Counted from the first letter of the stretch, positions 33,585 to 43,570 are shown. The stretch: DNA of 64,000 bases from Ursus arctos (GCF_023065955.2 NW_026623100.1:72792727-72856726); one strand, 5' to 3'. Translations and numbers: made by a program. The notes: a model not told the origin generated them from the letters alone.

Positions 33585-33966
33585 TGGTGATAATTTTTTA
33601 AACCAGTGAAACCATCTGGTTTTGAGATTTTCCTTATTGGGAAGTGGAAGTTTTTAATTACTAATTCAATCTCCTTACTAGTTATGGGTCTATTTGGATT
33701 TTCTGTTTCTTCATAATTTAGTTTTGGTAGGTCATATGGTTCTCAGATTTTGTCCTATACATCAGGTTATCCAATTCTTTGGCATATAATTCTTTATAAC
33801 ACACTTTAAAAATTCTTTTCACTCTTGTTGGTAGTAATGTCTCCTCTTTCATTTCTGATTTTTAATTTGTTGATCTTTTCAAAGAACTCACTCTTAGTTT
33901 TATTGATTTTTCTCTGCTGCTTCACTATTCTCTATTTTCTTTATCACTATTTTAATCTTTATTATT
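33585..33966 (-). repeat. L1 ORF2 fragment, antisense (second copy, middle part)
   Basis: It continues across the SINE with 'TGATCTTTTCAAAGAACTCA' and 'GTTTTATTGATTTTTCTCTG', L1 ORF2 blocks between RT and endonuclease read in reverse. It is cut at 33966 by a small insertion. Confidence 0.8.
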
Positions 33967-34040
33967 AGTAGTAGTAACCTGCCTCCTTAGCACAGCAGGC
34001 AGTGTGTCAGTCTCATATTATTTTTCATAGTAGTATTAAA
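33967..34040 (+). pseudogene. 5' half of tRNA-Met (CAT) inserted in L1
   Basis: Positions 33981-34017 read as the first 37 bases of elongator tRNA-Met: acceptor strand GCCTCCT, a perfect A box TAGCACAGCAGG, D arm, and anticodon stem-loop ending at CAT plus one A. Differences from the expected sequence are few and mostly decayed CpGs. The 3' half, including the B box, is absent, so it cannot make a tRNA. TTTATTATT on both sides (33958-33966 and 34041-34049) suggests L1-type insertion of a roughly 74-base segment that also has about 14 bases before and 23 after. This fits the known class of tailless tRNA retropseudogenes. Confidence 0.7.
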
Positions 34041-34140
34041 TTTATTATTATTTCCTTCTGCTAGCTTTGGGCTTTGTTTTTATTGTTCCAGTTCCTTAAG
34101 TTTTAAAGTTGGTTGTTGATTTGAGACTTTTCTTCTTATT
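34041..34140 (-). repeat. L1 ORF2 fragment, antisense (second copy, right part)
   Basis: 'TTTCCTTCTGCTAGCTTTGG' resumes L1 directly after the tRNA insert and runs to about 34140. Confidence 0.75.
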
Positions 34141-34149
34141 TATTTATTT

Positions 34150-34330
34150 CTTTGTTTCAAATTTTAATTTAAATTCCAGTTAGTTAACAAATGGTGCAAT
34201 ATTAGTTTCAGTAGTAAAATTTAGTGATTCATTACCTTCATGCAATACCTAGTACTCATCACAAGTACCCTCCTTAATGCCCATCACCCATCTAACCCAT
34301 CCCTCTGACGACCTGCCTTCCAGCAACCTC
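34150..34330 (-). repeat. Carnivore L1 3' UTR, antisense
   Basis: 'TAAATTCCAGTTAGTTAACA' to 'ACTCATCACAAGTACCCTCC' and 'TTAATGCCCATCACCCATCT' is the lineage-typical L1 3' UTR read in reverse. Confidence 0.85.
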
Positions 34331-35100
34331 ATGTAGAAAACCATTTCTGGGTTTTCTATACTGTTCCATTTATCTATATGTCTGTTTTTGTGCCAGTACT
34401 GTACTGTCTTGATGGTTACAGCTTTGTAATACAGCTTGAAGTCCAGAATTGTGATGTCTCCAGGTTTTCTTTTCTTTTTCAAGATTGCTTTGGCTATTCA
34501 GGGTCTTTTGTGGTTCCATACAAATTTTAGGATTTTTTGTGCTAGTTCTGTGAAAAATGCTGTTGGTGTTTTGTAAGGATTGCATTAAATGTGTAGATTG
34601 CTTTGGGTAATATAGATATTTTAACAGTATTCGTTCTTCCAAACCAAGAGCATGGAATATTTTTTCCACTTCTTTGTGTCCTCTTCAGTTTCTTTCATCG
34701 GTGTTCTATAGTTTTAATGTGTAGATCTTTTACCTCTTTCATTAGGTTTATTCCTAGGTATCTTATGTTTTTTGGTGCAGTTATTAATAAAATCAATTCC
34801 TTGATTTCTTTCTTCTGCTTCATTGTCTATAGAAATGCAACAGATTTTTATACATTGATTTTGTATGCTGCGAGTTTACTGAATTAATATATCAGATCAA
34901 GTAATTTTTTGGTGGAGTCTTTTGAATTTTCTATATGGAGTATCATGTCGTCTGCAAATAGTGGAAGTTTGACTTCTTCCTTGCCACTTTAATGCCTTTT
35001 ATTTCTTTGTGTTGTCTGATTGCTATGGCTAGGACTTCCAGTACTGTGTTAAATAACAGTGCTGAGAGAAGACATCCCTCTCTTGTTCCTGACTATAGAG
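34331..35100 (-). repeat. L1 ORF2 C-terminal part, antisense, joined to the 3' UTR
   Basis: The minus frame at 34249-34482 shows the L1 string [20 protein letters not shown] and then '[17 protein letters not shown]' before running straight into 3' UTR sequence. An internal deletion therefore removed the ORF2 tail. Upstream blocks, shifted in frame, include the 'KYLYYPKQSTHLMQSLQN' region. The RT part lies furthest right. Confidence 0.8.
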
Positions 35101-35104
35101 GAAA

Positions 35105-35560
35105 GGCATGGAAGCATTGTTTATAATATGAAACAGTTCTTGACCTAAATATCCACAAACAGGATAATGGATAAATGCATTGCAGTATATTTGTGAAATA
35201 GAGTAATATACCAAGAGTTAAAAATCAATGGAATGGAACTATAATATAGTCATATTTAAAAAACTATAATATAGTCATGTTAAAAACATAGAATGTAGAT
35301 CAAATACAGCAAATTATAGAAAGATATGTATAGAATAATACCATTGGTATGCATCTGAAAATATTTGCAATCATGCTGTATTCTATTTATGAGCACATAC
35401 AGAGGCAGCATGAAGATAAAACACCCTAGGAGGATAAACAACAAAAGTGAGATAGTGGTTAATTCCTGGGAGTGTTGGGAAGACAATGAGTTTGGGAGCT
35501 TCTGTTTTGTTTCCTTTCTTTAAAAGCAATCTGAAGAATGTATTGCAAAATAATGGGGGA
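35105..35560 (+). repeat. L1M/HAL1-like 3' end, sense
   Basis: 'CATTGTTTATAATATGAAAC', 'AATATCCACAAACAGGATAA', 'TGGATAAATGCATTGCAGTA' and 'GATAGTGGTTAATTCCTGGG' follow an old L1 3' UTR in sense. It abuts the antisense L1 head to head. Confidence 0.5.
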
Positions 35561-35589
35561 GGGGGGAAGAAGTAAAAAAAAACATGAAC

Positions 35590-35735
35590 GCTAATGTGTA
35601 TGAGGTACTTACTCTGTGCCAGACACAGAGGTTAAATAATAAGACCCAGACTACCTGAGAGTGAGTGGAAGAGCTGGGATGTGAACCCGGAGCATCTGGC
35701 TGTGGAATTTGTGTTTTTTGCCTGCTGCATTCTTC
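35590..35735 (-). repeat. MIR, antisense
   Basis: 'CTTACTCTGTGCCAGACACA', 'GAGTGGAAGAGCTGGGATGT' and 'GAACCCGGAGCATCTGGCTG' are clear reverse MIR blocks. A deletion removes part of the centre. Confidence 0.75.
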
Positions 35736-36289
35736 TGCATTTTGTTAGAATTTGATAGTGTTGGGCAGTGGGTATAGAAACATTTATTATTCTTTTCTGT
35801 AATTCTCTGTATGTTTGAAGTGTTTCAGAAAACAAGGCAGAATAAAATACAGGAATTAGACCAGGTAATTAAAAAAGAGATAGTATTTTATATGCGATTT
35901 GAATTAAAACTGTGAAATATTTACTACAGTGAATGGAACTGGGTCACTCCTCAGCTTTTTCTCTTGCCTCCTCTGCTTATGTTTTAAATGCTGGGGCTCT
36001 CTTTTCCCTCTGTCTCCATCTCTTCTCTTACCACATCCTATTGGAATCATCTGATTCCATGACTAAAACATCGTAGACTACTCAGTAATAATCACAGAAT
36101 GAATAAACACAAAAGTAGGTTCATATTCCACCTTGATAGGAATGATCGATAACTTCTGGATGTATAGCTTTAGGGTGGTGCTCTATTTCCTGACCCAAAG
36201 ATAGCTACAGACCGCAAATCCAGTTGTTTACTTGCATGATTCCTGGTGTTAAAAGCATATTCATATTTGAATTTATCTTCATTCCAAAA

Positions 36290-36625
36290 TTCATTTCTCA
36301 GTGAATGACAACATCACCCAACCCCTTGCCCCAGATACAAGTCTTAGGTCACCATGGGTCTCTTCCCTTTCCATTCCTGTTCATATTCTGTCAACTTTAC
36401 CTGTTTATCTTTCAAGTCACTTTATTTTTCCTTGTCCACACCGCCATTATTTTATATTATGTCATCAGCATCACAATTCTGATAACTTTAGCATCCTTTG
36501 AACTTGTCTTAGTCTTGCCTCTTCCAGTCCATTCTTTATACTGCAGCTAGTGTGACATTTGCCTAAGCCACATCTGATCACTTCACTTTATTCTTCTCCC
36601 TGGGTTAGCTCATCTGCTTACAGTA
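36290..36625 (+). repeat. L2 LINE, sense (copy A)
   Basis: 'CAGTGTCC'-type ends are lost, but 'GCATCACAATTCTGATAACT', 'CCATTCTTTATACTGCAGCT' and 'CATCTGATCACTTCACTTTA' follow L2 sense order. Confidence 0.55.
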
Positions 36626-36631
36626 TCAATG

Positions 36632-36676
36632 ATTACCTGCTCCCTCTCTCTCCCTCACTCCCTCTCTTTATCTCCC
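36632..36676. repeat. (CT)-rich low-complexity tract
   Basis: CTCCCTCTCTCTCCCTCACT units run between two L2 pieces. Confidence 0.8.
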
Positions 36677-36809
36677 TCTCTATTTATCATGTGTCTATCT
36701 AATCTGAGAAATCAGGGCCTAATTGACATTTCTACTTAGCCCTCTCAGTAACAGCTAAATCTCCTCATGTTTCAGACTGAACTCATATTTTCCCCAGGAC
36801 TGGTCCAGA

Positions 36810-36997
36810 GTTCCCATCTCAGTAAATGATAGCACCATCCACCCCCTTATATAAGACAGAAACCTCTCTCACCCATGAAGGTCCTGTTATTTTGATACCC
36901 AAGTCTGAAAATCTGATCTTTACTGCCATCATCAAAGTCCAAGTTACTATCCTTCCTTCCAGTCTCAAAGCTAGTGTCCTCCAAAGTTCACCTGTCA
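36810..36997 (+). repeat. L2 LINE, sense (copy B, left part)
   Basis: 'TTCCCATCTCAGTAAATGAT', 'AGCACCATCCACCCCCTTAT' and 'CAAGTCTGAAAATCTGA' begin the second L2. It is cut by a short L1 insertion. Confidence 0.6.
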
Positions 36998-37113
36998 GGG
37001 CACGTGATCTGATGAGCACTGGGTGTTATATACAACTAATGAATCATTGAGCACTACATCAAAAACTAATGATGTATTATATGTTGGCTAATTGAATTTA
37101 AACTAAAAAAAAA
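36998..37113 (+). repeat. Short L1 3' end, sense, inserted in L2
   Basis: 'GATCTGATGAGCACTGGGTG', 'ACTAATGAATCATTGAGCAC' and 'TGGCTAATTGAATTTAAACT' ending in A9 form the carnivore L1 3' terminus. Flanks CACCTGTC and CACATGTC resemble a duplication. Only about 115 bases inserted. Confidence 0.85.
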
Positions 37114-37766
37114 TGCACATGTCTCCCTTACTACATTCTCCACACTGCAACCAGACAAATCTTTTCCGAAGCTAAATTGCAGTCATGTATCTCTTGCATT
37201 TCTTTTGGCACCTGGATTAAAAGCATCCCTGGCTTCCTGTTATTCACACAATGAAGGCTACAGTCTTGATGACTGCATACAAGTTTCTCTGCATGGGAAG
37301 GCTCCTCCCATTTCTTCAGCCTAACCTCTCTCCATATTCCCTTGAGCTTCTGGGGTTCAAGACACTTGACATTCTTCCAGTTTCTCAGTCAAGCCATGCA
37401 ACGTCCTCCCTCATGGTCTTTGTTCAAGTTTTTCTCTTTGCCTGGAACTCTCTCCTTTCCCCGAACCTACTTTCCTTGGTTATGGCTGCTCTTCTTTCAG
37501 ATCTCAGGGCATTGCCACTTCCTCACAGAGACCTCACAGCATCATGCATGTCCCTTTCATAACACTGATGCTGTTGCAATATTATATTGTATGTTCATGT
37601 CTCTTGATGTTTGACTTTCCCATTAGGTAGTAGGCATCTCTGAGAAAGAATATAGAATTTCAGGTTTTAGTCACTATTTTTTAAAACCCCAGCATAGAAA
37701 GGTATCCGGCACACCATCCTTTAAGTGTTCAATAAGCATTTGCTGAATGAATGCTTGAATAATTGC
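37114..37766 (+). repeat. L2 LINE, sense (copy B, right part)
   Basis: A well-preserved 3' region: 'TTTCTCTTTGCCTGGAACTC', 'CTTCTTTCAGATCTCAGGGC', 'CACAGAGACCTCACAGCATC', and the tail 'CAATAAGCATTTGCTGAATG' plus AATG. Plus frames of 90-103 codons here are L2 by-products. Confidence 0.8.
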
Positions 37767-37799
37767 TGATCTTAACTGAGGGCTGACTATGTGCTAGGC

Positions 37800-38345
37800 A
37801 ATGTACTGGTCATTCAGTGACATCTTATTGCCCTCAGGATAAAATACAAATTCCTTAATATAAGACTATGCCCTTCATGACCTGGCCCCCATCTGGCGCT
37901 CCAGCCACATTTCTTAATGCTTCTCCATTTCCTCTCCTTTAATTCTCAGCCTCTTTTCTGCAGGCATACCAAACTCCTGGCAGCTCTTGAATATGGTATA
38001 CTTCCTTTTCTTTACCTTCACATATACTTCTTCCTAGAAACCATTCTCACTCTTCTGGCCAGATTTTACAAAATCATAGAATCTGGTTCTGAATTTCCCT
38101 TTCTGAGGCCAGTTCCTCTGTACTCTCTGGCAGGATTTCTTGACCTCCCAAGAGATCCCCCAGTATCCTATTCCCACATAATTAGTAGTACTCTTTATTT
38201 TCAATTGAAATTGAACATTCACTTCTTGGCCTCTGAATGGGAAGTTTTGTTAGCATAGGGATTCAGTCTCATTTCTCACTATATCCTCAATGCATAGCAT
38301 GGTGCCTGGCACACAGTCAGCACCGAATAAATGCTTGTAGAGAAA
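37800..38345 (+). repeat. L2 LINE, sense (copy C)
   Basis: 'CCTCAGGATAAAATACAAAT', 'CCCTTCATGACCTGGCCCCC', 'CAGCCACATTTCTTAATGCT' and 'GCATGGTGCCTGGCACACAG' followed by 'CACCGAATAAATGCTTG' define another L2 3' end. It starts about 35 bases after copy B ends. Confidence 0.8.
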
Positions 38346-39005
38346 CTACATGCGTGAGGTCGCTTTTGGCCTCCAGGAAGGTACAGCTTGCTTAAAGGTT
38401 GACTTTAGGCCAATACAGAAGGGCTTTCTGGGGGCTTCGGGAGCTTCCATGAGAGATACTGCCCCAGCAGGAGCCAGAGAACTCTAGATGCCTACTCTGG
38501 TTTAATAGCTCAAGTCCTTCCAGTAAGTCCTACCCCACTGAAATGGAATCTCCAGATCGAAAGAGTTTCCTCTCCAGCAGGATTCGCTGGCAGGGCTAAC
38601 TTGCTTGGGTCACTGGGTAACCTAGCAGAGAATCTTAATGTTCCCAGTACAGGTCAGAAGCATGCTCAGAATGAGGCTCCTATTGTTTTGCCTCTTTTTA
38701 GCTTCCTCCTTTTCTTTTTGCATTCCTGAACTCAAAAAATTGGTCATCTGTTGCTTAGTTCCTATGGATCCTTGCTTTGAATGAATTATTCCATCTTTTA
38801 GCCAGGACTTGTGCCCCAGGCGCTCAAACCCCAACATCCTTGGCATTAGTTATCATCTAGTACTGCTACAGTTGTCATGACTTTTTATGTGTGCTAATGG
38901 GTTTAAGCTAGGCGTGTGTATGTATTTTAAGAAATATATTGAGGATCTCATAAATTTCAAAAATCTTTAATATCCTAAAAGGGGTGATTCTTGAATGGCA
39001 GAATT
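38346..39005. other. No recognised element
   Basis: Nothing named in about 0.65 kb. Confidence 0.4.
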
Positions 39006-39010
39006 CAGGT

Positions 39011-39511
39011 GTCATGCCAAAGTTTTAAGGCATATTTCAGACTAACGTGTCTCCAAAGTCCTTCTAGGACTAGCCCTGCCTAGGAATCTCTTCCCAGCTG
39101 TGGTAGCCATGGAGATATACCACTTAGGGTCCCCCTTAAAAACAAAACACTCTTTACTCAGCCCTGGAGTGTGATTAGTTGACAGCTTCTAACTATTAGC
39201 TTTGTCAGGATGCCTCAGCTCTGGCTATGGTCACGCTATTCTTAGGCTGGAAATTGGACAAAGGCTAACCAAGGCAGTGGTACAAGGGCCTAGGCATTTA
39301 TGCCCATTTTGGGATGTCTTTTATGGGCAGTTTTTGTTCTCCAGCTCCCTATTGTGCTGGCAAAGCATCATTAGATTGGCATCTCTTTGACAGCTTTCCC
39401 TGCCTGATACCGCTTTTTCTCTTTTCTCTTCACGAATATTACTGATCAATAAACCTTTGCACTCTTATCGCCATATCAGTGTCTACTTCCTTGAGAATTC
39501 AGTTGGTGACA
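39011..39511 (+). repeat. Possible old LTR, sense
   Basis: Near the right end a poly(A) signal AATAAACC (39449) is followed by a T/C-rich stretch and an end 'AGTTGGTGACA', as in an LTR R-U5. The left edge (TGTCATGCCAAAG at 39011) is a guess. I cannot name the family or see a duplication. Confidence 0.28.
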
Positions 39512-39699
39512 TTGGCTATATAGAGTGTTCATAATTTCAGTGTATGCAATAGGCATTTTGGTGGCATGATGGGCTAGAAGGCAAGAGTGGTGAAGTATTT
39601 CTACTATTATTGTTTCCCTGACTTCGGGTATCGACAAGCAAAAATGATGTGTAAGGCCTCTGTTGGGGAGAGGAATAACGTAGGCAGACTCAAGGCTGT

Positions 39700-39900
39700 C
39701 ACTGATTGACTATGCTCCAGGGTGCTTCCTGTTTGACAGAACTTCAGGGCTTTGTGGAGACAGTTGAGTCTAAAACGGCAGTTTGAGGTCAGCCTTGGAT
39801 ATCATCATGCTAAGGAGTATGGGTTTTATTTTATAAGGAGTTACTGCATTGGAAACAAGGTCATGCTTAATGTACTTTGTGGGATTATCTGGTTTTGGCC
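39700..39900 (-). repeat. L2-like fragment, antisense
   Basis: 'CATCATGCTAAGGAGTATGG' and 'GTTTTATTTTATAAGGAGTT' correspond to the reverse L2 'gctaaggagtttggatttta' block. Confidence 0.45.
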
Positions 39901-39904
39901 CACA

Positions 39905-40230
39905 TTGGGATTTATACATTAAATCTATCTAAGCAGGAGCTAATTAATAAGCAGGTATTTTGTATTTGGGTTTACCTTGGAAATTTGATTTTTAAATATA
40001 GGATTAGGTAGGAGGAGGAAGCACATTTCAGGCTGTGGGGTAAGCTGTGTTTAATACCCTCTGATTCTCCTACAGCCTGTCAGCTTCCTTTTCTGTCCCA
40101 AACCTCCAGGTTCTTTAGGGATGACACAGGGGCAATACTCTCACCATGTGTATATTACATTGTAGGTGGGCCTCTTCCTTGAGGCCTTTCTACTTTCTGA
40201 TCTGAGGAATAAACATCCAGAAGTAGACTT
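39905..40230. other. No recognised element
   Basis: Single-copy-looking sequence, nothing named. Confidence 0.4.
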
Positions 40231-40235
40231 GAAAT

Positions 40236-40408
40236 TAGGGTTGCCAGATTTAACAACAGCAACAAAAGTCAAACTCAGAAGAAACAATATCGAACCATAA
40301 AATATATTTACACACACACATATATAACATACCTATTCTAAATATATTCGTTGTTTAACTGAAACTCAAATTTAACTTGGCATCTGGCATTTTATTTGGC
40401 AACCCTAC
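40236..40408. repeat. Palindromic MITE (DNA transposon fossil)
   Basis: The ends TAGGGTTGCCAGATTTAA and 'TTTATTTGGCAACCCTA' are inverted repeats, and the interior arms 'CGTTGTTTAACTGAAACTCA' and their partner still partly pair. This is the 'AGGGTTGCCAGA' MITE family common in mammals. Confidence 0.75.
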
Positions 40409-40671
40409 CTGAACCCTCTCTTCGCTGCTTTCACTTTGGGAACCTAGATCTAGACTTAAAGGAAACCAGGCCCTTTCAGTTCCTTTCCTCACTCTGGATT
40501 TCCTTCTGTCCCTAGTTGGTTTCCAAAGACTGAGCTGCTTCCCCATACCACTCAGGTCCCAATCCCAAAGGGCTCCACCAGACAGTCGCCAGAACCTGTC
40601 CCCCCTCCCCCAATCCTGCAGCCCACCACTGCACCTGCACTTTCCTCAGAGCAGAATTATAGCAAAGTGAT

Positions 40672-40910
40672 TCAGAGCAGTGGGCCAAACTCAAGAGAAC
40701 TGTTGTTGTTCTGAGTTAGGCCTTCCACTCTGAAGGATCTTGGGCAAGTAAGGCAACCACCCCCTTTGACACCTGATCTTTGTCATCTGTACAATAGCAT
40801 CAGTATAATACTTATTCCTAGTGCTCCTGGGAGGGTTAAATGTAATAGTCCTGCTCCTAGTATAGCCTTGGCTGTCAGTGGTGCTCAAGCCATGTGGGCT
40901 GCTACTTCAG
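40672..40910 (+). repeat. MIR, sense
   Basis: 'GATCTTGGGCAAGTAAGGCA', 'GATCTTTGTCATCTGTACAA', 'CTCCTGGGAGGGTTAAATGT' and 'TGGCTGTCAGTGGTGCTCAA' follow the MIR order. Confidence 0.75.
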
Positions 40911-40999
40911 TTATTTTTCTTACTCGTCTGCCTCAGGATAAGGTCTCACGTATGGTACAGGCTTAATGCCTGTTTGTTGAATGAGTCAATGAATGTATG

Positions 41000-42100
41000 C
41001 CTCTGGGGAAATATGGAAATACAGAAAAAGCTTTAACCTCACTGAGGAGAATGGGTAGGGTTCAGGATAGCTTGTGGGTCCAACTGGCTCTGAAAAACAG
41101 ACTCAAGGGGTAGGCATGAGCACAGGTGCTGGACAGGAGTCAGGAAGAAGCAGGATAAGTGAAGTGACGCTTTACCCGCTGAGTCTACCAGTTGGCTAGG
41201 AGGGCATGCGTGAAAGAACTGATATGGAAGTAAGCTCTGAAACTAGGGGTGTCAATGACCAAAGAGAAGCCATGGCAGTTGTGGCCTATAAAGCAGCCCA
41301 AGAGGGTCTGCCATATTCTCTTAAGTCAGTACAAGTAGTACAAATAAAGCAAGCTGACTACTCATACATGTTTAAAGGATCCTCCTTGGTCCCATAGCCT
41401 TCCCCAGGGTAATTTGTCTCTGTCTAGATCAACCATACAATTTATTATCTACACAGGATACTTATGACACCTAAAGGGGGAGTATGAATAGTTATCTCAT
41501 AGTTATCCAGTTGGGATATCAGACTTAGACTGGAACTTTTGTGGGCTACCTGGGAAGTAGCCTAGGTTCGGTTACCTTGTTTCTGGCTGGGCCATCTCCT
41601 TTTGTGGAGGAAAGAGGCTTGGCTGTCTTTTTCAGAGTTATCAATACTTGAATGTTAATTACTCAGACCTTCCCTTGTGCAGCATGATATAGACATTTCC
41701 AGAAGCAGGAAGTTGCTGTGGTGAGCTGCCCATGTACTTGGCTGGGGAAGACTACAGCCTGGCTGGAGAATATAGGACTCTGATCAAGTTTGACTATCAT
41801 CTTCCTCAATCATTTAGCAAGTATTTATAGAAGGCCAATGTGCTTCACTATGGAAAAATTATGAAAAGAAATTGTGTACAAAGTGAAAGAAAATAGCATT
41901 AACCAGACCTTTTAGCCCTATTTAATCAGTTTACTTATCTGTAAGCCAGAGGACCAAATTGATACCATTTATCTCTGTATCCTCAATGCCTAGTAAAGAA
42001 ATAGAAACACATGAAAGACTCATTTACTATTTCTTAACTAGTTGAGTAAATTAGGAAATATTAAAATTATCATGTGAAAAATAAGAAAATAATAGAGTCC
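41000..42100. other. No recognised element
   Basis: About 1.1 kb with no repeat, frame or RNA gene that I can support. Confidence 0.4.
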
Positions 42101-42109
42101 TCTGTGGGG

Positions 42110-42471
42110 ACTTTATTCATTCAATCAATAGTTTTGAAGTGCCTCTCCATGCTACCGTCTGTTTTAGGTCCTAATGATACTGCCTTCATGGCTCTCATTA
42201 GAACTGAATATGTTTGGGATATTAAAATAGTTCGGTTTCCAATGTGGTAGCATCGGGTAAATGTTAGGAGTAGGAAGAGATCAGCGTGGGTTGGATTAAA
42301 ACAGATTTTGTGCTACTCTTGACTTGGGCTTTATGAATGGTGTAAGAAGAGAGAGAGAGCATCCCAGGCAAGGGCATTCAAGATGGAAGGTAAAGATAGG
42401 ATATCCCATAACATGTGTAGGGCTCTTGGGTGAGGTCTGAGGGTACATCTTGGTAAATTGGAATTTAAATC
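42110..42471 (-). repeat. L2-like fragment, antisense, degraded
   Basis: 'GAGAGAGCATCCCAGGCAAG' with 'GGCATTCAAGATGGAAGGTA' resembles the reverse L2 3' half. Confidence 0.4.
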
Positions 42472-42487
42472 AAAAAAGTTGGCCGGG

Positions 42488-42677
42488 GGGCCACCTGGGT
42501 GGTGCAGTCGTTAAGCGTCTGCCTTCGGCTCAGGGCGTGATCCTGGCGTTCAGGGATCGAGTCCCACATCGGGCTCCTTGGCTGGGAGCCTGCTTCTTCC
42601 TCTCCCTCTCCCCTGCTGTGTTCCCTCTCTCGCTGGCTGTCTCTCTGTCACATAAATAAATAAAATCTTAAAAAAAA
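42488..42677 (+). repeat. Young CAN SINE, sense, with 16-17 bp duplication
   Basis: The head GGCCACCTGGGTGGTGCAGT, 'CGTTAAGCGTCTGCCTTCGG' and the tail 'TCTGTCACATAAATAAATAA' place it in the younger subfamily. AAAAAAGTTGGCCGGGG flanks both ends (left 42471-42487, right to 42694). Confidence 0.95.
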
Positions 42678-42729
42678 AAAAAAGTTGGCCGGGGCAAGAT
42701 TTTTAATGCTAGAAAGAGTTCAGACTTGA

Positions 42730-42894
42730 TGTGCATTAATTTGTCAGGGCTACCATAACAAAATACCGCAGACTAGGTGGCTTAAAAACATAAATTTATT
42801 TTCTCAAGTTCTGAAGGCTGGAAGTCCAAGATCTACTGGGGTTAGTGCTTCAACATATGAATTTTGGGTAACCGCAACTGAGCCCAAAACAACA
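42730..42894 (-). repeat. MST-type LTR with internal deletion, antisense
   Basis: Both LTR ends are present: 'TGTGCATTAATTTGTCAGGG' with 'GGTGGCTTAAAAACATAAAT' on one side, and 'CAACATATGAATTTTGGGTA' with 'CAAAACAACA' on the other. About half the LTR is missing between them. Confidence 0.8.
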
Positions 42895-42993
42895 TGGTAG
42901 ATCAGAAAGATCTATCAGATATTCTTGAGCAGGGGCGGTGGGGGGAGGATGTGATATCATAAAAGTGGAATAAGAGTGATTGCATCTATATGT

Positions 42994-43017
42994 GATGGTG
43001 GTGGGGGGAGGGGGGAG
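42994..43017 (+). other. G-rich tract, quadruplex-prone
   Basis: GATGGTGGTGGGGGGAGGGG gives several closely spaced G runs on the plus strand. Structure is inferred from composition. Confidence 0.5.
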
Positions 43018-43029
43018 TTGTTAAATTAT

Positions 43030-43570
43030 AACCTCTGAGTTATTACAGCTTCAGCTGCTAAATGTCAGTGTGGGCCATCACTAGCTGCACAGCTATTAAA
43101 AAAGAAAATCACCCTCTGTGACTTACTGCTAATCATTGCAAGCTCTGACCACATAATTTAGTCACAGTTCAAAATGCTTTTGAAAATCAATGATTTTGTC
43201 CTTTAGCTAGCCATAGCTGATAATGAATATTCTCCCCAAAGTCTCAGCTAATACAAGTTGTTATTTCAAATTTCAACAAGGGAACATCATGATTAGACAG
43301 GAACAAAGGAAAATACAAATTTGAGAATATGCATGGCACAACTTGGTCCCTTGGTGGGGGCATGGCAGGGACTAGTCTGCAGTCAGTTATCTATCCTTGT
43401 CTAATGATGACTGTTGAGCTACATTGTGTCAGCCACTTTCAAAAGTGGAATTAATTGGGCAATTCTGAAAATGACTGACTTTTATTGGATTTATTGCTTT
43501 TTTTTTTCATGGAGAATTACTTTTCATTCTAATTGAATGAAAGCCTATATTGCCAAGTGGTACAAATAAA
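43030..43570. promoter_or_regulatory. Possible conserved non-coding element
   Basis: A repeat-free stretch dense in homeobox-type ATTA/TAAT cores: GGAATTAATTGGGCAATTCT (43446), 'CATTCTAATTGAATGAAAGC' (43525) and 'TACTGCTAATCATTGCAAGC'. Its evenly mixed, non-decayed look resembles developmental enhancers. There is no direct evidence of conservation in one sequence. Confidence 0.25.

Noticed and set aside
33981..34017. A functional tRNA-Met gene
   Set aside because: The sequence stops at the anticodon loop. The variable loop, B box, T arm and 3' acceptor strand are missing.
37251..37614. Two overlapping plus-strand frames of 90-103 codons
   Set aside because: They lie wholly within a sense L2 3' region and are not part of the L2 reading frame.
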